In this document: piece by piece, positions 8,591-18,324 of the stretch | Layout: every line of letters starts with the position of its first letter | Position numbering within the stretch: the first letter of the stretch is position 1 | From: Bacillota bacterium | Lineage (GTDB): Bacteria > Bacillota > Clostridia > Christensenellales > Aristaeellaceae | Assembly (NCBI GenBank): GCA_023404715.1 | Contig: JAEYAR010000038.1 | Coordinates: 1 to 64,000 of the forward strand | Direction of reading: 5' to 3' | DNA length: 64,000 nt | Notes under the pieces: generated by a model | What the model was told of the DNA's origin: nothing | The model's input: the letters and a program-made list of their open reading frames with translations, nothing else | Databases searched by the model: none | Program-made: the position numbers and the translations under genes

Positions 8591-8708
8591 GAAACCAAGC
8601 CTCCTATAAATAAAATCCCTTTAGACGCATTATAGTCCAAATTCGCACAAAGAAAAATGGAATATGTTGCGTGTAACTTATAATTTATCGCATCATTCTT
8701 TGGGATCA

Positions 8709-8737
8709 TTGTTATTTCGCGTAGGACACGTTATAAT
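8709..8737 (+). promoter_or_regulatory. Promoter for the kinase / response regulator / nucleoside hydrolase operon
   Basis: TTGTTA (8709-8714), a 17-base spacer and TATAAT (8732-8737) lie 33 bases before ATG 8771. The same divergent gap (8591-8770) also holds a minus-strand TATAAT (8634-8629) that could serve the binding-protein gene, although I see no good -35 for it. Confidence 0.65.
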
Positions 8738-8770
8738 GATTGTCGATTTAAGACAACGGGAGGCTTCGTC

Positions 8771-10582
8771 ATGTGGCACAAAAGAACGCTTGCGGGCAGG
8801 GTCATGGCCTATTCCCTGATCGTCAACAGCGTGCTCCTCATCGCGCTGGGCAGCGTGTTGACGATGCTCTCCGGAAGCGTCTTACAAGACGAGGTCGCCG
8901 GGTATACGCAAAAGATGCTCGTGCAGGCGAACCGGCTGCTCGACAACTGCCTGATCGACGTGCGCTCGCGGCTGGTGCGCCTGGCCTCCATGCAGGGCGT
9001 CGTCAGCTGCATGAGCCAGCGGGAGGTCTCCTTCGCGCGCACGCTCGCCTACGAGCGGGAGATCGACGAAAAGCTGGCCAACGTCGATCTGTTCAACCCC
9101 GTCAAGGACGTGCTGATCTTGGGCAATAACGGCTACGTCTACAACCTGTACAAGCGCCAAAACCTCGTAAGCGGCTACGACTACGCCGCCTGCCCCTGGT
9201 ATAGGCAGGCCGTGACCGTCGAGGACGGCGTCTACATCCAAATGCTGCCGCTGCACAGCCAAACCTATTATACGAAGAAGGCGGAGCCCGTGGCCTACAG
9301 CGAACCCACGATCTCGCTCTCCATGGCGGTCACAAACGCTTCCTACGAAACGGTCGGCGCCGTCGTATGCAATCTCGACCTGCGCAAGCTGGGGCAGACG
9401 CTCATGGAGGGCAACTATGAACGCAGCGGCCGCATCGCCCTGCTCGACCCGGCCGGCGTCATCTGCGCGCAAAACGACGGCGAGCGCACAGGCGATGTGC
9501 TCGCGCTCTCCTCGGCGGACGCGCAGCGCCTGAGCGTGGAGGGCAGCGGCCACTTTGTGGCGCAGATGGCGGGCGAACGCTATCTCGTCTGCCACGACAC
9601 GTCGGACTTCTCGGGATGGAAGCTCGTCTCCTACGTTCCCCTGCGCGAGATCAAAGCGCATGCGGCTCCCCTGCGGATGATCCTCTTCCCCGCGCTGCTC
9701 GCCTGCCTTGCGCTCAACACGGCCGTCGCCTACCTGTACGCGCGCTCCGTGCAGCGCCCCGTCGGCGCCCTCATCGAAGCGCTCGCGCAGGTGGATGCGG
9801 CCAACCCCGCGCCCATCGCCGTGCGGCCGGAGTACGTGGAGCTCCAGCGGATCTCCGCGCGCTTCAACGACCTGCTTGAGCACATCAACCTGCTCATCCG
9901 CAAGGATTACCGCACGCAGCTGGAGCTCAGCCGTTTTGAGCTCGCCGCGCTGCAATCGCAGATCAACCCGCACTTTCTCTTCAACACCCTGCAGTTGCTG
10001 CAGACCGAGATCCTCTACGGCAATGTGGAGGAATCCAACACCCTCATCATATCGCTCAGTCAACTACTGCGCTACTACATGGCGAGCGGTGAATCGACCG
10101 TCACCGTCGCGCAGGAGATGGAATACCTGGAGAAATATTTGCTTCTCTTCACCCGCAAGTACGAGGGGCGCCTCACGACGGACATCGACGTGCAGCCGGA
10201 GACGAAAAGTCTGCGCATGCCCAAGCTGCTGCTGCAGCCGGTCGTAGAAAACGCCATCCGCCACGCGGTGGACGTCAGAGCGCAGACGTGCACGGTCAGC
10301 GTGTGCGTCCGCCTACGGGGAGCAGACCTCATCGTTTCCATCGAGGACGACGGGGACGGCATCGACGAGGCGCGTCTGGCGCAAATCCGCGCCGGGCTAG
10401 AGCAGCGGGTGGATTGGATGAAGAGCGGCGTCGGCCTGGCCAACGTCCATCAGCGCATCAGCGCCCTTTACGGCGAGGGCTACGGCCTTTCCATCGACAG
10501 CGGGCCCGATGGGACGACCGTCGTCGTGCGCCTGCCCGGGCGCGAGGATGAAAACGAATCAAAAAAGGGGGGCGCCACATGA
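8771..10582 (+). CDS. Sensor histidine kinase, YesM family
   Basis: This 603-residue membrane kinase has a first helix at about residues 14-36 (YSLIVNSVLLIALGSVL), an extracellular region of about 260 residues with Cache-like features, and a second helix near 300-325 (ILFPALLACLALNTAVAYLY). The HAMP linker is next, then the phosphoacceptor motif ALQSQINPHFLFNTLQLL and the HATPase motifs PKLLLQPVVENAIRHAV, IEDDGDGID and KSGVGLANVHQRI. GGGAGG precedes ATG 8771. Its stop overlaps the response regulator's start (ATGA). Its neighbours suggest that it controls the divergent importer at 5586-8590. Confidence 0.94.
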   Translation: MWHKRTLAGRVMAYSLIVNSVLLIALGSVLTMLSGSVLQDEVAGYTQKMLVQANRLLDNCLIDVRSRLVRLASMQGVVSCMSQREVSFARTLAYEREIDEKLANVDLFNPVKDVLILGNNGYVYNLYKRQNLVSGYDYAACPWYRQAVTVEDGVYIQMLPLHSQTYYTKKAEPVAYSEPTISLSMAVTNASYETVGAVVCNLDLRKLGQTLMEGNYERSGRIALLDPAGVICAQNDGERTGDVLALSSADAQRLSVEGSGHFVAQMAGERYLVCHDTSDFSGWKLVSYVPLREIKAHAAPLRMILFPALLACLALNTAVAYLYARSVQRPVGALIEALAQVDAANPAPIAVRPEYVELQRISARFNDLLEHINLLIRKDYRTQLELSRFELAALQSQINPHFLFNTLQLLQTEILYGNVEESNTLIISLSQLLRYYMASGESTVTVAQEMEYLEKYLLLFTRKYEGRLTTDIDVQPETKSLRMPKLLLQPVVENAIRHAVDVRAQTCTVSVCVRLRGADLIVSIEDDGDGIDEARLAQIRAGLEQRVDWMKSGVGLANVHQRISALYGEGYGLSIDSGPDGTTVVVRLPGREDENESKKGGAT

Positions 10583-12003
10583 AACTGCTGATCGCGGACG
10601 ACCAGCGCTCCGTCCATCTCTACCTGGAAAAGGCGCTTGACCTGCAAGCGCTGGGGTTTGAATGCGTGCTGCACGCCGAAAACGGCGCGCAGGCGCTGGG
10701 CCTCATCTGTGAGGAGCGCCCTGACGTCATGCTGCTGGACATTCAGATGCCCGTCATGGACGGCATCGCGCTGCTCGAGCGCCTGAGCGAACAGGGGATC
10801 GAGCGCCCGGAGACGCTCGTGCTCTCCGCCTACGACGAATTTGTCTACGCCAAGCGCTGCATCGACTTTGGCGTGCGCCACTACATGCTCAAGCCGATCG
10901 ACCCGCACGAAATGAGCCGCCTGCTCACCGACATCGTGGGCCTCATCCGTGCGCGCAGGCTGGATGCCTATCGGCGCGCCTTCCCCATCTGCTGCGCCCA
11001 TGCCGGCGAGCGCCCGGACGCGTCCCTCATGCCCTCGCAGGAAGACGCCGCCTTTTCCTACGCCGTCCTCTGCCTGCGGGCGCAGGACGCGCAGCATCCC
11101 GCGCTCGAGACGCAGGCGCCCGTCTGCCGCTGCGCCGCCTTCGGCCGCGCTTACCTGCTGGTCGCGGCGCCCGTCACGGAGGAACGCCTCGCCGGGGCGC
11201 TCCAGGCCGAGGCCATTCCCGCCGGCATGAGCGGCCCGCATGACGCCCTGGCAGACCTGCCCGCTGCCGTACGGGAGGCGGAGCAGGCGCTCGCGCAGAG
11301 CTTTTACGCTCCTGCGCTGCGCCGCGTGAAGGCGGGCTTCTTCGCGTACTGCTCTGCGCTGGAGACCTACGGGTGCTTGGGCAACATCGCCGATAGCTTT
11401 ATGCAGGCGGATTCCCTCGCCCTCTCGGAGATGGTCGAGCGTGCGTTCGCGCTGTGCGCGCGCAGGCGCTTTGCGCCGGAGGCCGTGCTGGAGGGCTGCC
11501 GCCGGGCGCTTTCGCAAATCCGCATCGCGTACTGCGGGGAAAAGGCGCCTGACCTGCACGCATGGCCGCAGGAGGGCGGCTTTCTCCCGGCGGACGCCCT
11601 GCGCGAGGCCCTCGTCGAAGCGCTGCTCAGCCTCAAGCAGCGCGTGGACCCCGCCGCCAGCCGCTCCGACGCCGAGGCCATCGCGCGCATCCGCGCGTAC
11701 GTCGACGCGCACTACGGGGAGGATCTCTCGCTCGCCGCGATGTCCGCCCGCTTTTTCATCAGCCGCCATCAGATCAGCCGCCTCTTCAAGCAGATCTGCG
11801 GCGTCCATTATCAGGATTACGTAATCAGCGTGCGCATGAAGGCGGCCGCGCATCTGCTCGCGCACACAAAGGCGCGGCTGTACGAGATCTCCGCCGCCGT
11901 GGGCTTCGACGAACCGAGCTATTTCAGCAACGTCTTTAAGAAGACCTACGGCCTCAGCCCGCGTGCCTACCGCTTGACCTGCAACGACGCCGAGGAGGAA
12001 TAA
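10579..12003 (+). CDS. Response regulator, YesN type (REC + AraC-family DNA-binding domain)
   Basis: This 474-residue regulator has an N-terminal receiver domain, MKLLIADDQRSVHLYLEKAL, with the acceptor Asp in DVMLLDIQMPVMDG and the conserved Lys in YMLKPIDPHE. The middle region is long and Ala-rich. The C-terminal AraC domain reads DLSLAAMSARFFISRHQISR, then 'SAAVGFDEPSYFSNVFKKTYG' and 'SPRAYR'. The gene overlaps the kinase by 4 bases and ends 5 bases before the nucleoside-hydrolase start, so the three form one operon. It is likely to bind in the 8591-8770 gap and activate the importer. Confidence 0.94.
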   Translation: MKLLIADDQRSVHLYLEKALDLQALGFECVLHAENGAQALGLICEERPDVMLLDIQMPVMDGIALLERLSEQGIERPETLVLSAYDEFVYAKRCIDFGVRHYMLKPIDPHEMSRLLTDIVGLIRARRLDAYRRAFPICCAHAGERPDASLMPSQEDAAFSYAVLCLRAQDAQHPALETQAPVCRCAAFGRAYLLVAAPVTEERLAGALQAEAIPAGMSGPHDALADLPAAVREAEQALAQSFYAPALRRVKAGFFAYCSALETYGCLGNIADSFMQADSLALSEMVERAFALCARRRFAPEAVLEGCRRALSQIRIAYCGEKAPDLHAWPQEGGFLPADALREALVEALLSLKQRVDPAASRSDAEAIARIRAYVDAHYGEDLSLAAMSARFFISRHQISRLFKQICGVHYQDYVISVRMKAAAHLLAHTKARLYEISAAVGFDEPSYFSNVFKKTYGLSPRAYRLTCNDAEEE

Positions 12004-12008
12004 AGCAA

Positions 12009-12929
12009 ATGTCCAGCGAACCCATGCGCGTCTTTCTGGATACCGATATCGGGCCGGATTGCGACGACACCGCCGCTCTGGCCATCCTGCTGCAGCTGTG
12101 CCGCGAGGGACGCGCGTCGCTCCTGGGCGTCACGCACTGCACGGGCAGCCCCTACGGCCTGGCGGCTATCGACGCCATCTGCCGCCCGTTTGGCGCTTCC
12201 CCCACGCTGGGAACCTGCGCGGACAAGGCCTTCCTCGCCTCCGGTAGCGCGCTTTGCTACACGCCCGCCATCGCCGCCGCCTTCCCCCACGGGTACCCGC
12301 CGGGCGCGCCCCAGCCCGATGCGCTGAACGCGCTTATGCAGGCCCTCTCCCCCGTGCCCGCTCAGAGCGTCACGTTCATCGCGATCGGGCCGCTGCGCAA
12401 CGTCGCCCGCTTTTTGACGCATCCTGACGCCGCGCGGTTGATGCACGAAAAGGTGGCGCGCATCGTGCTCATGGCCGGCTGCTTGGAGGCGGAGCCGCCC
12501 CTTGCCGAGTGGAACGTCGAGATGGACGTCCCCGCGGCGCGCGCGCTGCTGGAGCTCTGGCCGGGCGAGCTGCGCCTCTGCCCCTTCGAGGCCTATGCGG
12601 ACGTGCTGACAGGCGCATGCCTGTCGGATTATCCGCAAAACCCCGTGAGCGTCGCCTACCGCCTGCACACGAAGGGCGCGATGCTGCGCCCCTCCTGGGA
12701 CCCGGGGACGGTCGCCGCGGCCGTACTCGGCCCCAAGGCCCCCTTCGAATGGAGCCGCGCGGGGACTGTGACGCTGGACGCGGCAGGCATCACGCGCTTT
12801 GCGCCGCACGCGGGCGGCAAGCATTTTTACATGCGTCGCGCCGGTTGCGCACAAGACGCCGCCGCACAGCTGGAGGCGCTGCTCCGGCGTGCCGTAGAAA
12901 CGATGGCGCAAAGCATTGCCGTCGTTTAA
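12009..12929 (+). CDS. Nucleoside hydrolase (IunH/RihA family)
   Basis: This 306-residue protein is predicted to split the N-glycosidic bond of a ribonucleoside to a base and ribose, using a bound calcium ion. The N-terminal metal-site motif is intact (FLDTDIGPDCDDTAALAILL). Further on, 'SVTFIAIGPLRNVARFL' corresponds to the family 'ltilalGPLTNlA' segment, and 'WNVEMDVPAARALLE' to the conserved 'EfN...Dp.AA' site, here with W in place of EF. GAGGAGGAA lies 8 bases upstream of ATG. The gene is third in the kinase/response-regulator operon. Its 3' end overlaps the convergent secreted-protein gene by 4 bases. Physiological substrates may include non-nucleoside glycosides in this clade. Confidence 0.88.
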   Translation: MSSEPMRVFLDTDIGPDCDDTAALAILLQLCREGRASLLGVTHCTGSPYGLAAIDAICRPFGASPTLGTCADKAFLASGSALCYTPAIAAAFPHGYPPGAPQPDALNALMQALSPVPAQSVTFIAIGPLRNVARFLTHPDAARLMHEKVARIVLMAGCLEAEPPLAEWNVEMDVPAARALLELWPGELRLCPFEAYADVLTGACLSDYPQNPVSVAYRLHTKGAMLRPSWDPGTVAAAVLGPKAPFEWSRAGTVTLDAAGITRFAPHAGGKHFYMRRAGCAQDAAAQLEALLRRAVETMAQSIAVV

Positions 12930-14092
12930 AGCTGCTGCGCGGCCTCGTAATACCAGCATTCGACGACCCCGACGCACCGTGGGTCGTAGTAAAGCAGCAG
13001 CGTCCCATCCTGCCAAATCACCGTCAGCGTTCCTTGCGCCAAGGCATACCGGAATTGTTCGCTGCCCGTTTCGGATACGCCGCTGCCCGCAAGCGAGGCG
13101 CCGCATTGCGCAAGGGCTTGGTCATAACGCTCAAGCGCCTCGTGGCTGAACGACCCGAATTGCAGCGCGCAGAGCAGCTGTGCGACGGCCGCCAGATCGT
13201 CGCCGGGCGCTATCGCGCGGAGCCCTCCGTCCTCCTGACTGTAATAAATACAGGTCGCCTCCACGGTGTTGAGCCCCTGTGGAAGCGGCAGGAGCGGGGG
13301 CGTATCGCCGATCAGGCGGTAATGCGAAAGGAGCTTCGCCCAATCGCCGGACGCGTATGCCGCCTCCATTCGCAGTAGGTCGTCCGACGCGGACGCGACG
13401 AGCTTTGCGCTGTCCTGTTCGAGCGCCTCCAGCCCGTCCAGCAGCCGGCCCGCGCTTTCCGCGAGCGCGGTTTGATCCGTCTGCCACGCCTCCTGCGCCG
13501 CCCCGAGAAACGGGTATTTCTCCGGCATTTCGCGCCAGAAAGCGCCTGCCGCCGGATCCTCTGCGAGGCCGAGCAACAGGGAATTGGTCGCAAGGCAATG
13601 GTATATCGCGCTCTTCGTTGTCCACTGCGCCTGGATCGCCACCCAGCGGTCGATGTCCTTCGCAGACTGCGAAAAGAAAACGTCCTCCTGCAGCTTTTGC
13701 TTCAAGTCCGTCAGCGTCTCAAGCCGAAGGAGCTGGTTTTCTAAAAACGCAGCCGCCTCGTTTAAAACCAGCGCGGTCTCCACGCCCTTGAGCGTGAGGT
13801 CGTACGCCTGCTCCGGCGTGAGCTGCCGCTCCGGCCTTTTTTGCATCAGCACGGACCCATAGGCCGCCTGGGCCGCCGCGCGCGCGTGCACCAGATCCCT
13901 CCACGATCCGCTCTCGCAATAATCTTTGGCGTAGCCCAGCGCCCACCCCATTGAAAAGAGCGCGTTCTCCTCCGCCTGCGTAATTTCCTTCCATTGCGCC
14001 AGCAGCGCCGAGACCGCGCTTTCCTCCGCGTAGGCCGGTCCAATTCCCAAGAGCATCGCCAAGCAAACGCACAGCGCACAGGCCTTTTTCAT
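12926..14092 (-). CDS. Secreted protein of unknown function, in kinase-NACHT cluster
   Basis: I do not recognise a family. It is 388 residues long with a clear signal peptide (MKKACALCVCLAMLLGIGPA then YAEES), so the protein should be exported. The mature part is largely helical by composition, rich in Ala, Leu, Gln and Glu, with few predicted strands except near the C-terminus (TLTVIWQDGTLLLYYDP). ATG 14092 is chosen because GGGGAG precedes it by 8 bases; the open frame begins 15 codons earlier, inside the kinase gene's 3' end. It lies 16 bases after the kinase-NACHT stop, so the two are probably co-transcribed. It could be an extracellular partner or substrate of that pathway. That is inference. 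Confidence 0.8.
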   Translation of the reverse strand: MKKACALCVCLAMLLGIGPAYAEESAVSALLAQWKEITQAEENALFSMGWALGYAKDYCESGSWRDLVHARAAAQAAYGSVLMQKRPERQLTPEQAYDLTLKGVETALVLNEAAAFLENQLLRLETLTDLKQKLQEDVFFSQSAKDIDRWVAIQAQWTTKSAIYHCLATNSLLLGLAEDPAAGAFWREMPEKYPFLGAAQEAWQTDQTALAESAGRLLDGLEALEQDSAKLVASASDDLLRMEAAYASGDWAKLLSHYRLIGDTPPLLPLPQGLNTVEATCIYYSQEDGGLRAIAPGDDLAAVAQLLCALQFGSFSHEALERYDQALAQCGASLAGSGVSETGSEQFRYALAQGTLTVIWQDGTLLLYYDPRCVGVVECWYYEAAQQL

Positions 14093-14108
14093 GTCGTAGC
14101 TCCCCTTT

Positions 14109-17030
14109 CTATTGCTCCAGATAGTGCATGGCGCCATGGGTGTAAAGCGCGCTGAGCGCCCGATCTCGGGCGTCTTTGCGCTGCGCGAGGCTCTGCTCGA
14201 GCTCTACCTCAGAGCCTACCGCCGGACGGCCTAACGCCTGCATTTGTCGCGCCATGGAAAACGTATTGATAAACGACCGGTAGGCCGTAGGCTCTCTTTC
14301 CCGCAGGGCCTCCAGATGCGGCGACAGGACGGCTTGATAGAGCGCTATATCCAAGGCCCCGTCCGCCGTCAAATAGTCGTTTAGCAGCGAAAGGAAGGAT
14401 TCGCGGTCCGGGTAGTACAAGCTCTGCGGGTTCATCACGTTCTCGCTTAGCACCAGAAGGAGGTCGCCGTATTGCGCAGCCCGCCGCGCCGGCAACTCGA
14501 TCAGCTCTCTGCAGCTCTCCTGATCCAGCGATTTGTAGGACCAGGGCATGACGCTGCCGCTCTCGTCGATGCGAGAGAGGATGTATAGCCCGGCGTCCGC
14601 ATCCTGCCACTGCGCAACGCGTAGGATCTGATCGCGCTTTCTGTCGTAATCGGCGCGATAGGCGGCCTCGTCCTGCCCGGCCGCGCTGGCGAGCTCCGTC
14701 ATGTAAGCCCATTGGTCGCCGGCCTGCACAAAGGCGGAACCCGCCGCCGAAACGACCGTTTCCGCCACCTGCGTTTGATAGGGCTGCGGGCGGATAAACC
14801 GCGCGTAGATCCCCCAGCCCGCGCTCAGGCATACGCATGCGGCGAGCAGCGTGGCCGCCCAGCGGACGCCTCTTCGCCTGCGCAGGCGGCGGCTGTTCGC
14901 CCGGTCCAGCGTGAGCAGGTAGGCCTCGATCACCTGATGCGAGATGCGGTAGGTTCCTTGCCGGTCGCGCATGAGAAGCCCCAGGCGCCTCCACAAAAGA
15001 CCGTGGACGATCTCGCCGTACCATTCCTCCGCGTTGCGCGCGCCTCCCCGGATATCCGCGCTGTGACCGATCCACTGCGGGAAAGCCGCCTCCATCCCGC
15101 GGGAGGCGAAGACGCGGTAGCAGGCGCGCGCCGACGGCAGCAGCGCCGGATCGCCCAGCGCGCCGCCTCGGCTATGCAGCCTTGCGGCGATGCGCGGCAG
15201 CACGAAGGAAAGCGCCGCGTCCACGCGCCATGCTCCGGGCGAGCCCTCCGCCAGCCCTGCCGTCGCCCGCGCGCGCAGCGCGGCGAAATAAGCGTTCATC
15301 AGCTCCCGCGGCGTGCGGCAGCGCAGCTGCTTTCCCCCGTCGACAGCCGCTTGAACGAACAATGAGAGCATGAGCGGTGTTTGCAGCAGCGTGCGGATCT
15401 CGGGCTCCTCCGGCATAAGCAGCCCCCTTGCCAAGAGCACGTCCTGCACATCCGCTTGCGTGAGCGGCACGAGGGTGATGCAGGGCAGCGTAAGCTCCGG
15501 CACGTCGCCGCGCGCGGCGATTAGCAGCCGCACGCCCCGCAGGCCCGATAAATAGCGTATTTCCCGTATCAGAGGGGCCGTATCCCCCACGGCCTCGTTG
15601 AGCCCGTCCAGGAGGATGAAAAACCGCGGGCGCTCCCCGTGCTTGCCGTGCAGCGGTTCATCCAAGAGAAGCGAAAGCGCGTGGCGCGCGTCCGAAAAGC
15701 TGGGGGTATCCGGTTTGAAGCGCAGGTCCTCCAGCATGGCGTCTCGGATGCAGCTCTCCCCGCCGTCATGCCAGGCATAGAGCGGGATGTACACCGGCGC
15801 GGTCACGCCCGGGGTATACCGCGCATGGAGGGACAGCGCGAAGCGCAACAGGGCCGTCGTCTTGCCCATGCCGCCCTCCGCGCGCAGCATTGCCCCGGCG
15901 TCCGCATCCAGCAAGCCGCGGATGCACTCTTCGATCGGCAAAGGCGCCGCGTCGCCCATCCGACCGCGCAGGGGATACCCCTCGCACGCCTGCGTCAGAT
16001 AGCCCAGCGCCGGATTTTGCCGGATCGTCCTGGCGACGTTGCGCCTGCATGCATCCCACAGCGCCCAATGCGTAACCCCCACGCCGTCGATGCGGTCGAT
16101 CAGCTCCCTGACGTCCAGGCGCATCGCCCCGATATCCTGATAGCGCCTCTCCGGCGGCACGGACAGCCCGCGGCGGAGGATCTGCCGGATCATGCTTCGC
16201 ACGGTCTCGGGCGCCCCCTGCAGGTAGGGGCTTTGCGCCGCGTCGGGCGATTGGGGCCGCGTCAGTTGCACAAAGGAGGGCGGCGCGCCCATCAGGCAGC
16301 AGTAAAACACCGCGCTGACCGAGAACAGATCCGCCGCCCTGCCGACGGTCGTCAGCCTGCCCGTGCGCACCTCCGGCGCGGTATATCCCTCCTTGGCGCT
16401 TGCGTCCGGCACCTGTCCGCTTTGAAGTTCGACGAGGCTGTGCACGCTGTTGTAGTCGATCAGGGATACGCGTTCGCTCTCGCCCTGCCCGATCAGCAGG
16501 ATGTTGTCCGGGCTGATGTCCAGATGCACAAAGCCCAGCGAATGAAAAGCCTCCAGCGCGTCCAGCAGGCCCAGCAAGCGGACCGCCTGCGCGCGCAGGC
16601 CGGATGTCTCCTGCTGCGCCAGCTGCTTTTCTAGCGTCCGGCCGCCTGAAAAACCCAGCACCGTGTATAGCGTATCATGGTAGGCAAACGTATTGAGGTT
16701 CGCGCCGACGATATCGGGATGCGCCGCCAGCAGGCGCAAATGCACCTCGTTGCCCCGCTCGAAGCTCCGTCGGTGCAGCGCATAGGTTTCAAGGCCCTCC
16801 GGTTCGCAAATCACGCTGCCGTCCGCCGCACGGCGGATCGCTCCGCGCGGGTGGAGCGGGAACAGCTCTTTGATGAGGACGCGGTGCATGATTTCCCCGT
16901 GCAGCTCGTCGGGATAGGCGCCCGCATAGACGATGGCGTTTGAGCCGCGTCCTACGACGTCCTCGACGGTGCACGCCATGCCGGGGAAGGGCAACGGCGT
17001 CCCGGCGGGCAAAGGCGTTCTTTTATCCAT
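14109..17030 (-). CDS. Ser/Thr protein kinase fused to NACHT-type NTPase with a transmembrane segment
   Basis: This 973-residue multidomain protein starts with a Hanks-type kinase: glycine loop VGRGSNAIVY (26-35), Lys54 in VLIKELFP, catalytic loop HLDISPDN (about 168-175), metal site DYN in place of DFG (LIDYNS) and YTAPE near 217. A STAND/NACHT NTPase follows, with Walker A EGGMGKTTALL (about 383-393) and Walker B FFILLDGLNEA (about 470-480). A basic stretch (RRLRRRRGVRW) and one membrane helix (ATLLAACVCLSAGWGIYARF, about 728-748) precede a helical C-terminus of about 220 residues that would lie outside the cell. The kinase and NTPase are therefore cytosolic, with a possible extracytoplasmic sensor. 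AAAGGGGCG precedes ATG. It lies downstream of the gene at 17116-18216 and upstream of a secreted protein. Confidence 0.88.
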   Translation of the reverse strand: MDKRTPLPAGTPLPFPGMACTVEDVVGRGSNAIVYAGAYPDELHGEIMHRVLIKELFPLHPRGAIRRAADGSVICEPEGLETYALHRRSFERGNEVHLRLLAAHPDIVGANLNTFAYHDTLYTVLGFSGGRTLEKQLAQQETSGLRAQAVRLLGLLDALEAFHSLGFVHLDISPDNILLIGQGESERVSLIDYNSVHSLVELQSGQVPDASAKEGYTAPEVRTGRLTTVGRAADLFSVSAVFYCCLMGAPPSFVQLTRPQSPDAAQSPYLQGAPETVRSMIRQILRRGLSVPPERRYQDIGAMRLDVRELIDRIDGVGVTHWALWDACRRNVARTIRQNPALGYLTQACEGYPLRGRMGDAAPLPIEECIRGLLDADAGAMLRAEGGMGKTTALLRFALSLHARYTPGVTAPVYIPLYAWHDGGESCIRDAMLEDLRFKPDTPSFSDARHALSLLLDEPLHGKHGERPRFFILLDGLNEAVGDTAPLIREIRYLSGLRGVRLLIAARGDVPELTLPCITLVPLTQADVQDVLLARGLLMPEEPEIRTLLQTPLMLSLFVQAAVDGGKQLRCRTPRELMNAYFAALRARATAGLAEGSPGAWRVDAALSFVLPRIAARLHSRGGALGDPALLPSARACYRVFASRGMEAAFPQWIGHSADIRGGARNAEEWYGEIVHGLLWRRLGLLMRDRQGTYRISHQVIEAYLLTLDRANSRRLRRRRGVRWAATLLAACVCLSAGWGIYARFIRPQPYQTQVAETVVSAAGSAFVQAGDQWAYMTELASAAGQDEAAYRADYDRKRDQILRVAQWQDADAGLYILSRIDESGSVMPWSYKSLDQESCRELIELPARRAAQYGDLLLVLSENVMNPQSLYYPDRESFLSLLNDYLTADGALDIALYQAVLSPHLEALREREPTAYRSFINTFSMARQMQALGRPAVGSEVELEQSLAQRKDARDRALSALYTHGAMHYLEQ

Positions 17031-17083
17031 TGGATCGCCCCTTTCGCTCTTTGATCGGCGATTTCAATCCGCCTTTCATGCCT

Positions 17084-17092
17084 ATTGTAGCA
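17084..17092 (-). promoter_or_regulatory. Extended -10 promoter for the kinase-NACHT gene
   Basis: On the minus strand TGC directly precedes TACAAT (17092-17084), an extended -10 motif, in the 85-base gap upstream of ATG 17030. I see no convincing -35 box. It would give the kinase gene transcription independent of its upstream neighbour. Confidence 0.45.
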
Positions 17093-17115
17093 TCGCCCGC
17101 GCCCCGGATTTGCGT

Positions 17116-18216
17116 TCAGTTTCCGTCGCAGAAAAGCGCATTCAGGAAATCCTGCATTTGCCGGTCGGCCATGAGGACGTCGTCTACGCGCAGGCAGTAT
17201 AGCGCCGCCCAATCGAACGCGCTGCGCGGGTCGAGCGTGCGGTAGCCGCACTGCTCGAGCATATTGTCGAGCCTGCAGTACGAAGAGCGGAAGGCCTCCT
17301 CCGGCGTCTCCTCGTCCAGCTCGTCGTCGTCCTCCCGTTCGCCGCCGTCTGTAACCAGGAACAGGAGGATCAGCACCTTGCGCGACACGTCTATTTCGCG
17401 GTTTTTCATGCGCGAAATGGAGGTTTCATCCGGCCAGTTGGCGCGCACGTCGCGTTGCATAGCCGTCAGCGCCGCGCCCTTGCGCAGCGCGGGCAGTTTT
17501 TTATCCAGGTATGTCTCTACGATCTGCCGTGTGGTGTAGTGAGCGTCGGGCTCCATCAAGTCCATGATTTCCGGGCTCTCGAGCAGCGACATAAACGCCA
17601 TGAACTGCTGATAAGCGTTGTTATGCAATTTACCCAAACGGTGCTTGGCGCGGTGCAAAAAGTCACCCAGTTCCTCCTCGGTTTCCAGCGCCTCTACCTC
17701 CTTGCGCACCATCGGCGTGAAGCTGTCCTCTTCAGGGGGCAGCGCGGCATTTTCATGCAAAACCGCGTCCGCCAACCGGGCTTTGAGCGCCTGCATGGCG
17801 GGGTAGTCCATGCCATGCCGCAGCGCGTAGATGGCCACGATTTCGTCCGGATCCCGCCAGTGGAAGCCCTCGCCGGAGGCCATGGCGACGAAAGCGTCCG
17901 CGTCCGTCACCGACAGCCCGAGGATAAAGCATATTTCGAGGATGTCCTGCCTGCGGGTGGGCTCATAGCTGCCCGCCAGCCATCCGCGCACCTTGCGGTC
18001 CAACGAATCCCGCGTCGCCTCGGGGTGGTTTTTTACAAGCCCGTTCACCAATAGCGGCCTGAGCTCGCGCCCGCCGCCAAAGCGCTCTAACTTTTCCCGA
18101 AAAGTGCGCAGCCTGATCTCATGCGCCAATACGAAGGCAGCGTCCGCCGCGCTAAGGTCCCCTTGCAGTATTCTGTCAATGGTCACGCGCGACAGTTCCG
18201 TCATCGCAACGCCCAT
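17116..18216 (-). CDS. Unknown cytosolic protein upstream of the kinase-NACHT gene, possibly regulatory
   Basis: This 366-residue protein has no signal peptide or membrane helix. I do not recognise a named family. It is strongly helical. The segments ATRDSLDRKVRGWLAGSYEP and RQDILEICFILGLSVTDADA look like helix-turn-helix or helical-repeat elements of the kind found in proteins encoded beside bacterial Ser/Thr kinases, where small XRE-like helical proteins are common. An acidic stretch (GGEREDDDELDEETPEEAF) lies near residue 310. ATG 18216 has GGAGG 7 bases upstream; an earlier in-frame GTG lies before that ribosome site. It probably works with the kinase-NACHT protein, as adaptor, substrate or regulator. 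Confidence 0.78.
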   Translation of the reverse strand: MGVAMTELSRVTIDRILQGDLSAADAAFVLAHEIRLRTFREKLERFGGGRELRPLLVNGLVKNHPEATRDSLDRKVRGWLAGSYEPTRRQDILEICFILGLSVTDADAFVAMASGEGFHWRDPDEIVAIYALRHGMDYPAMQALKARLADAVLHENAALPPEEDSFTPMVRKEVEALETEEELGDFLHRAKHRLGKLHNNAYQQFMAFMSLLESPEIMDLMEPDAHYTTRQIVETYLDKKLPALRKGAALTAMQRDVRANWPDETSISRMKNREIDVSRKVLILLFLVTDGGEREDDDELDEETPEEAFRSSYCRLDNMLEQCGYRTLDPRSAFDWAALYCLRVDDVLMADRQMQDFLNALFCDGN

Positions 18217-18324
18217 ACATCCGCCTCCGTTCACCTTGATTTTTATCGTATCATACCATAAAACGGATGAACGAACAACCTATGCGCGCCATGAAGCCCG
18301 CAAGAAACCCACAAACCGCGATGA

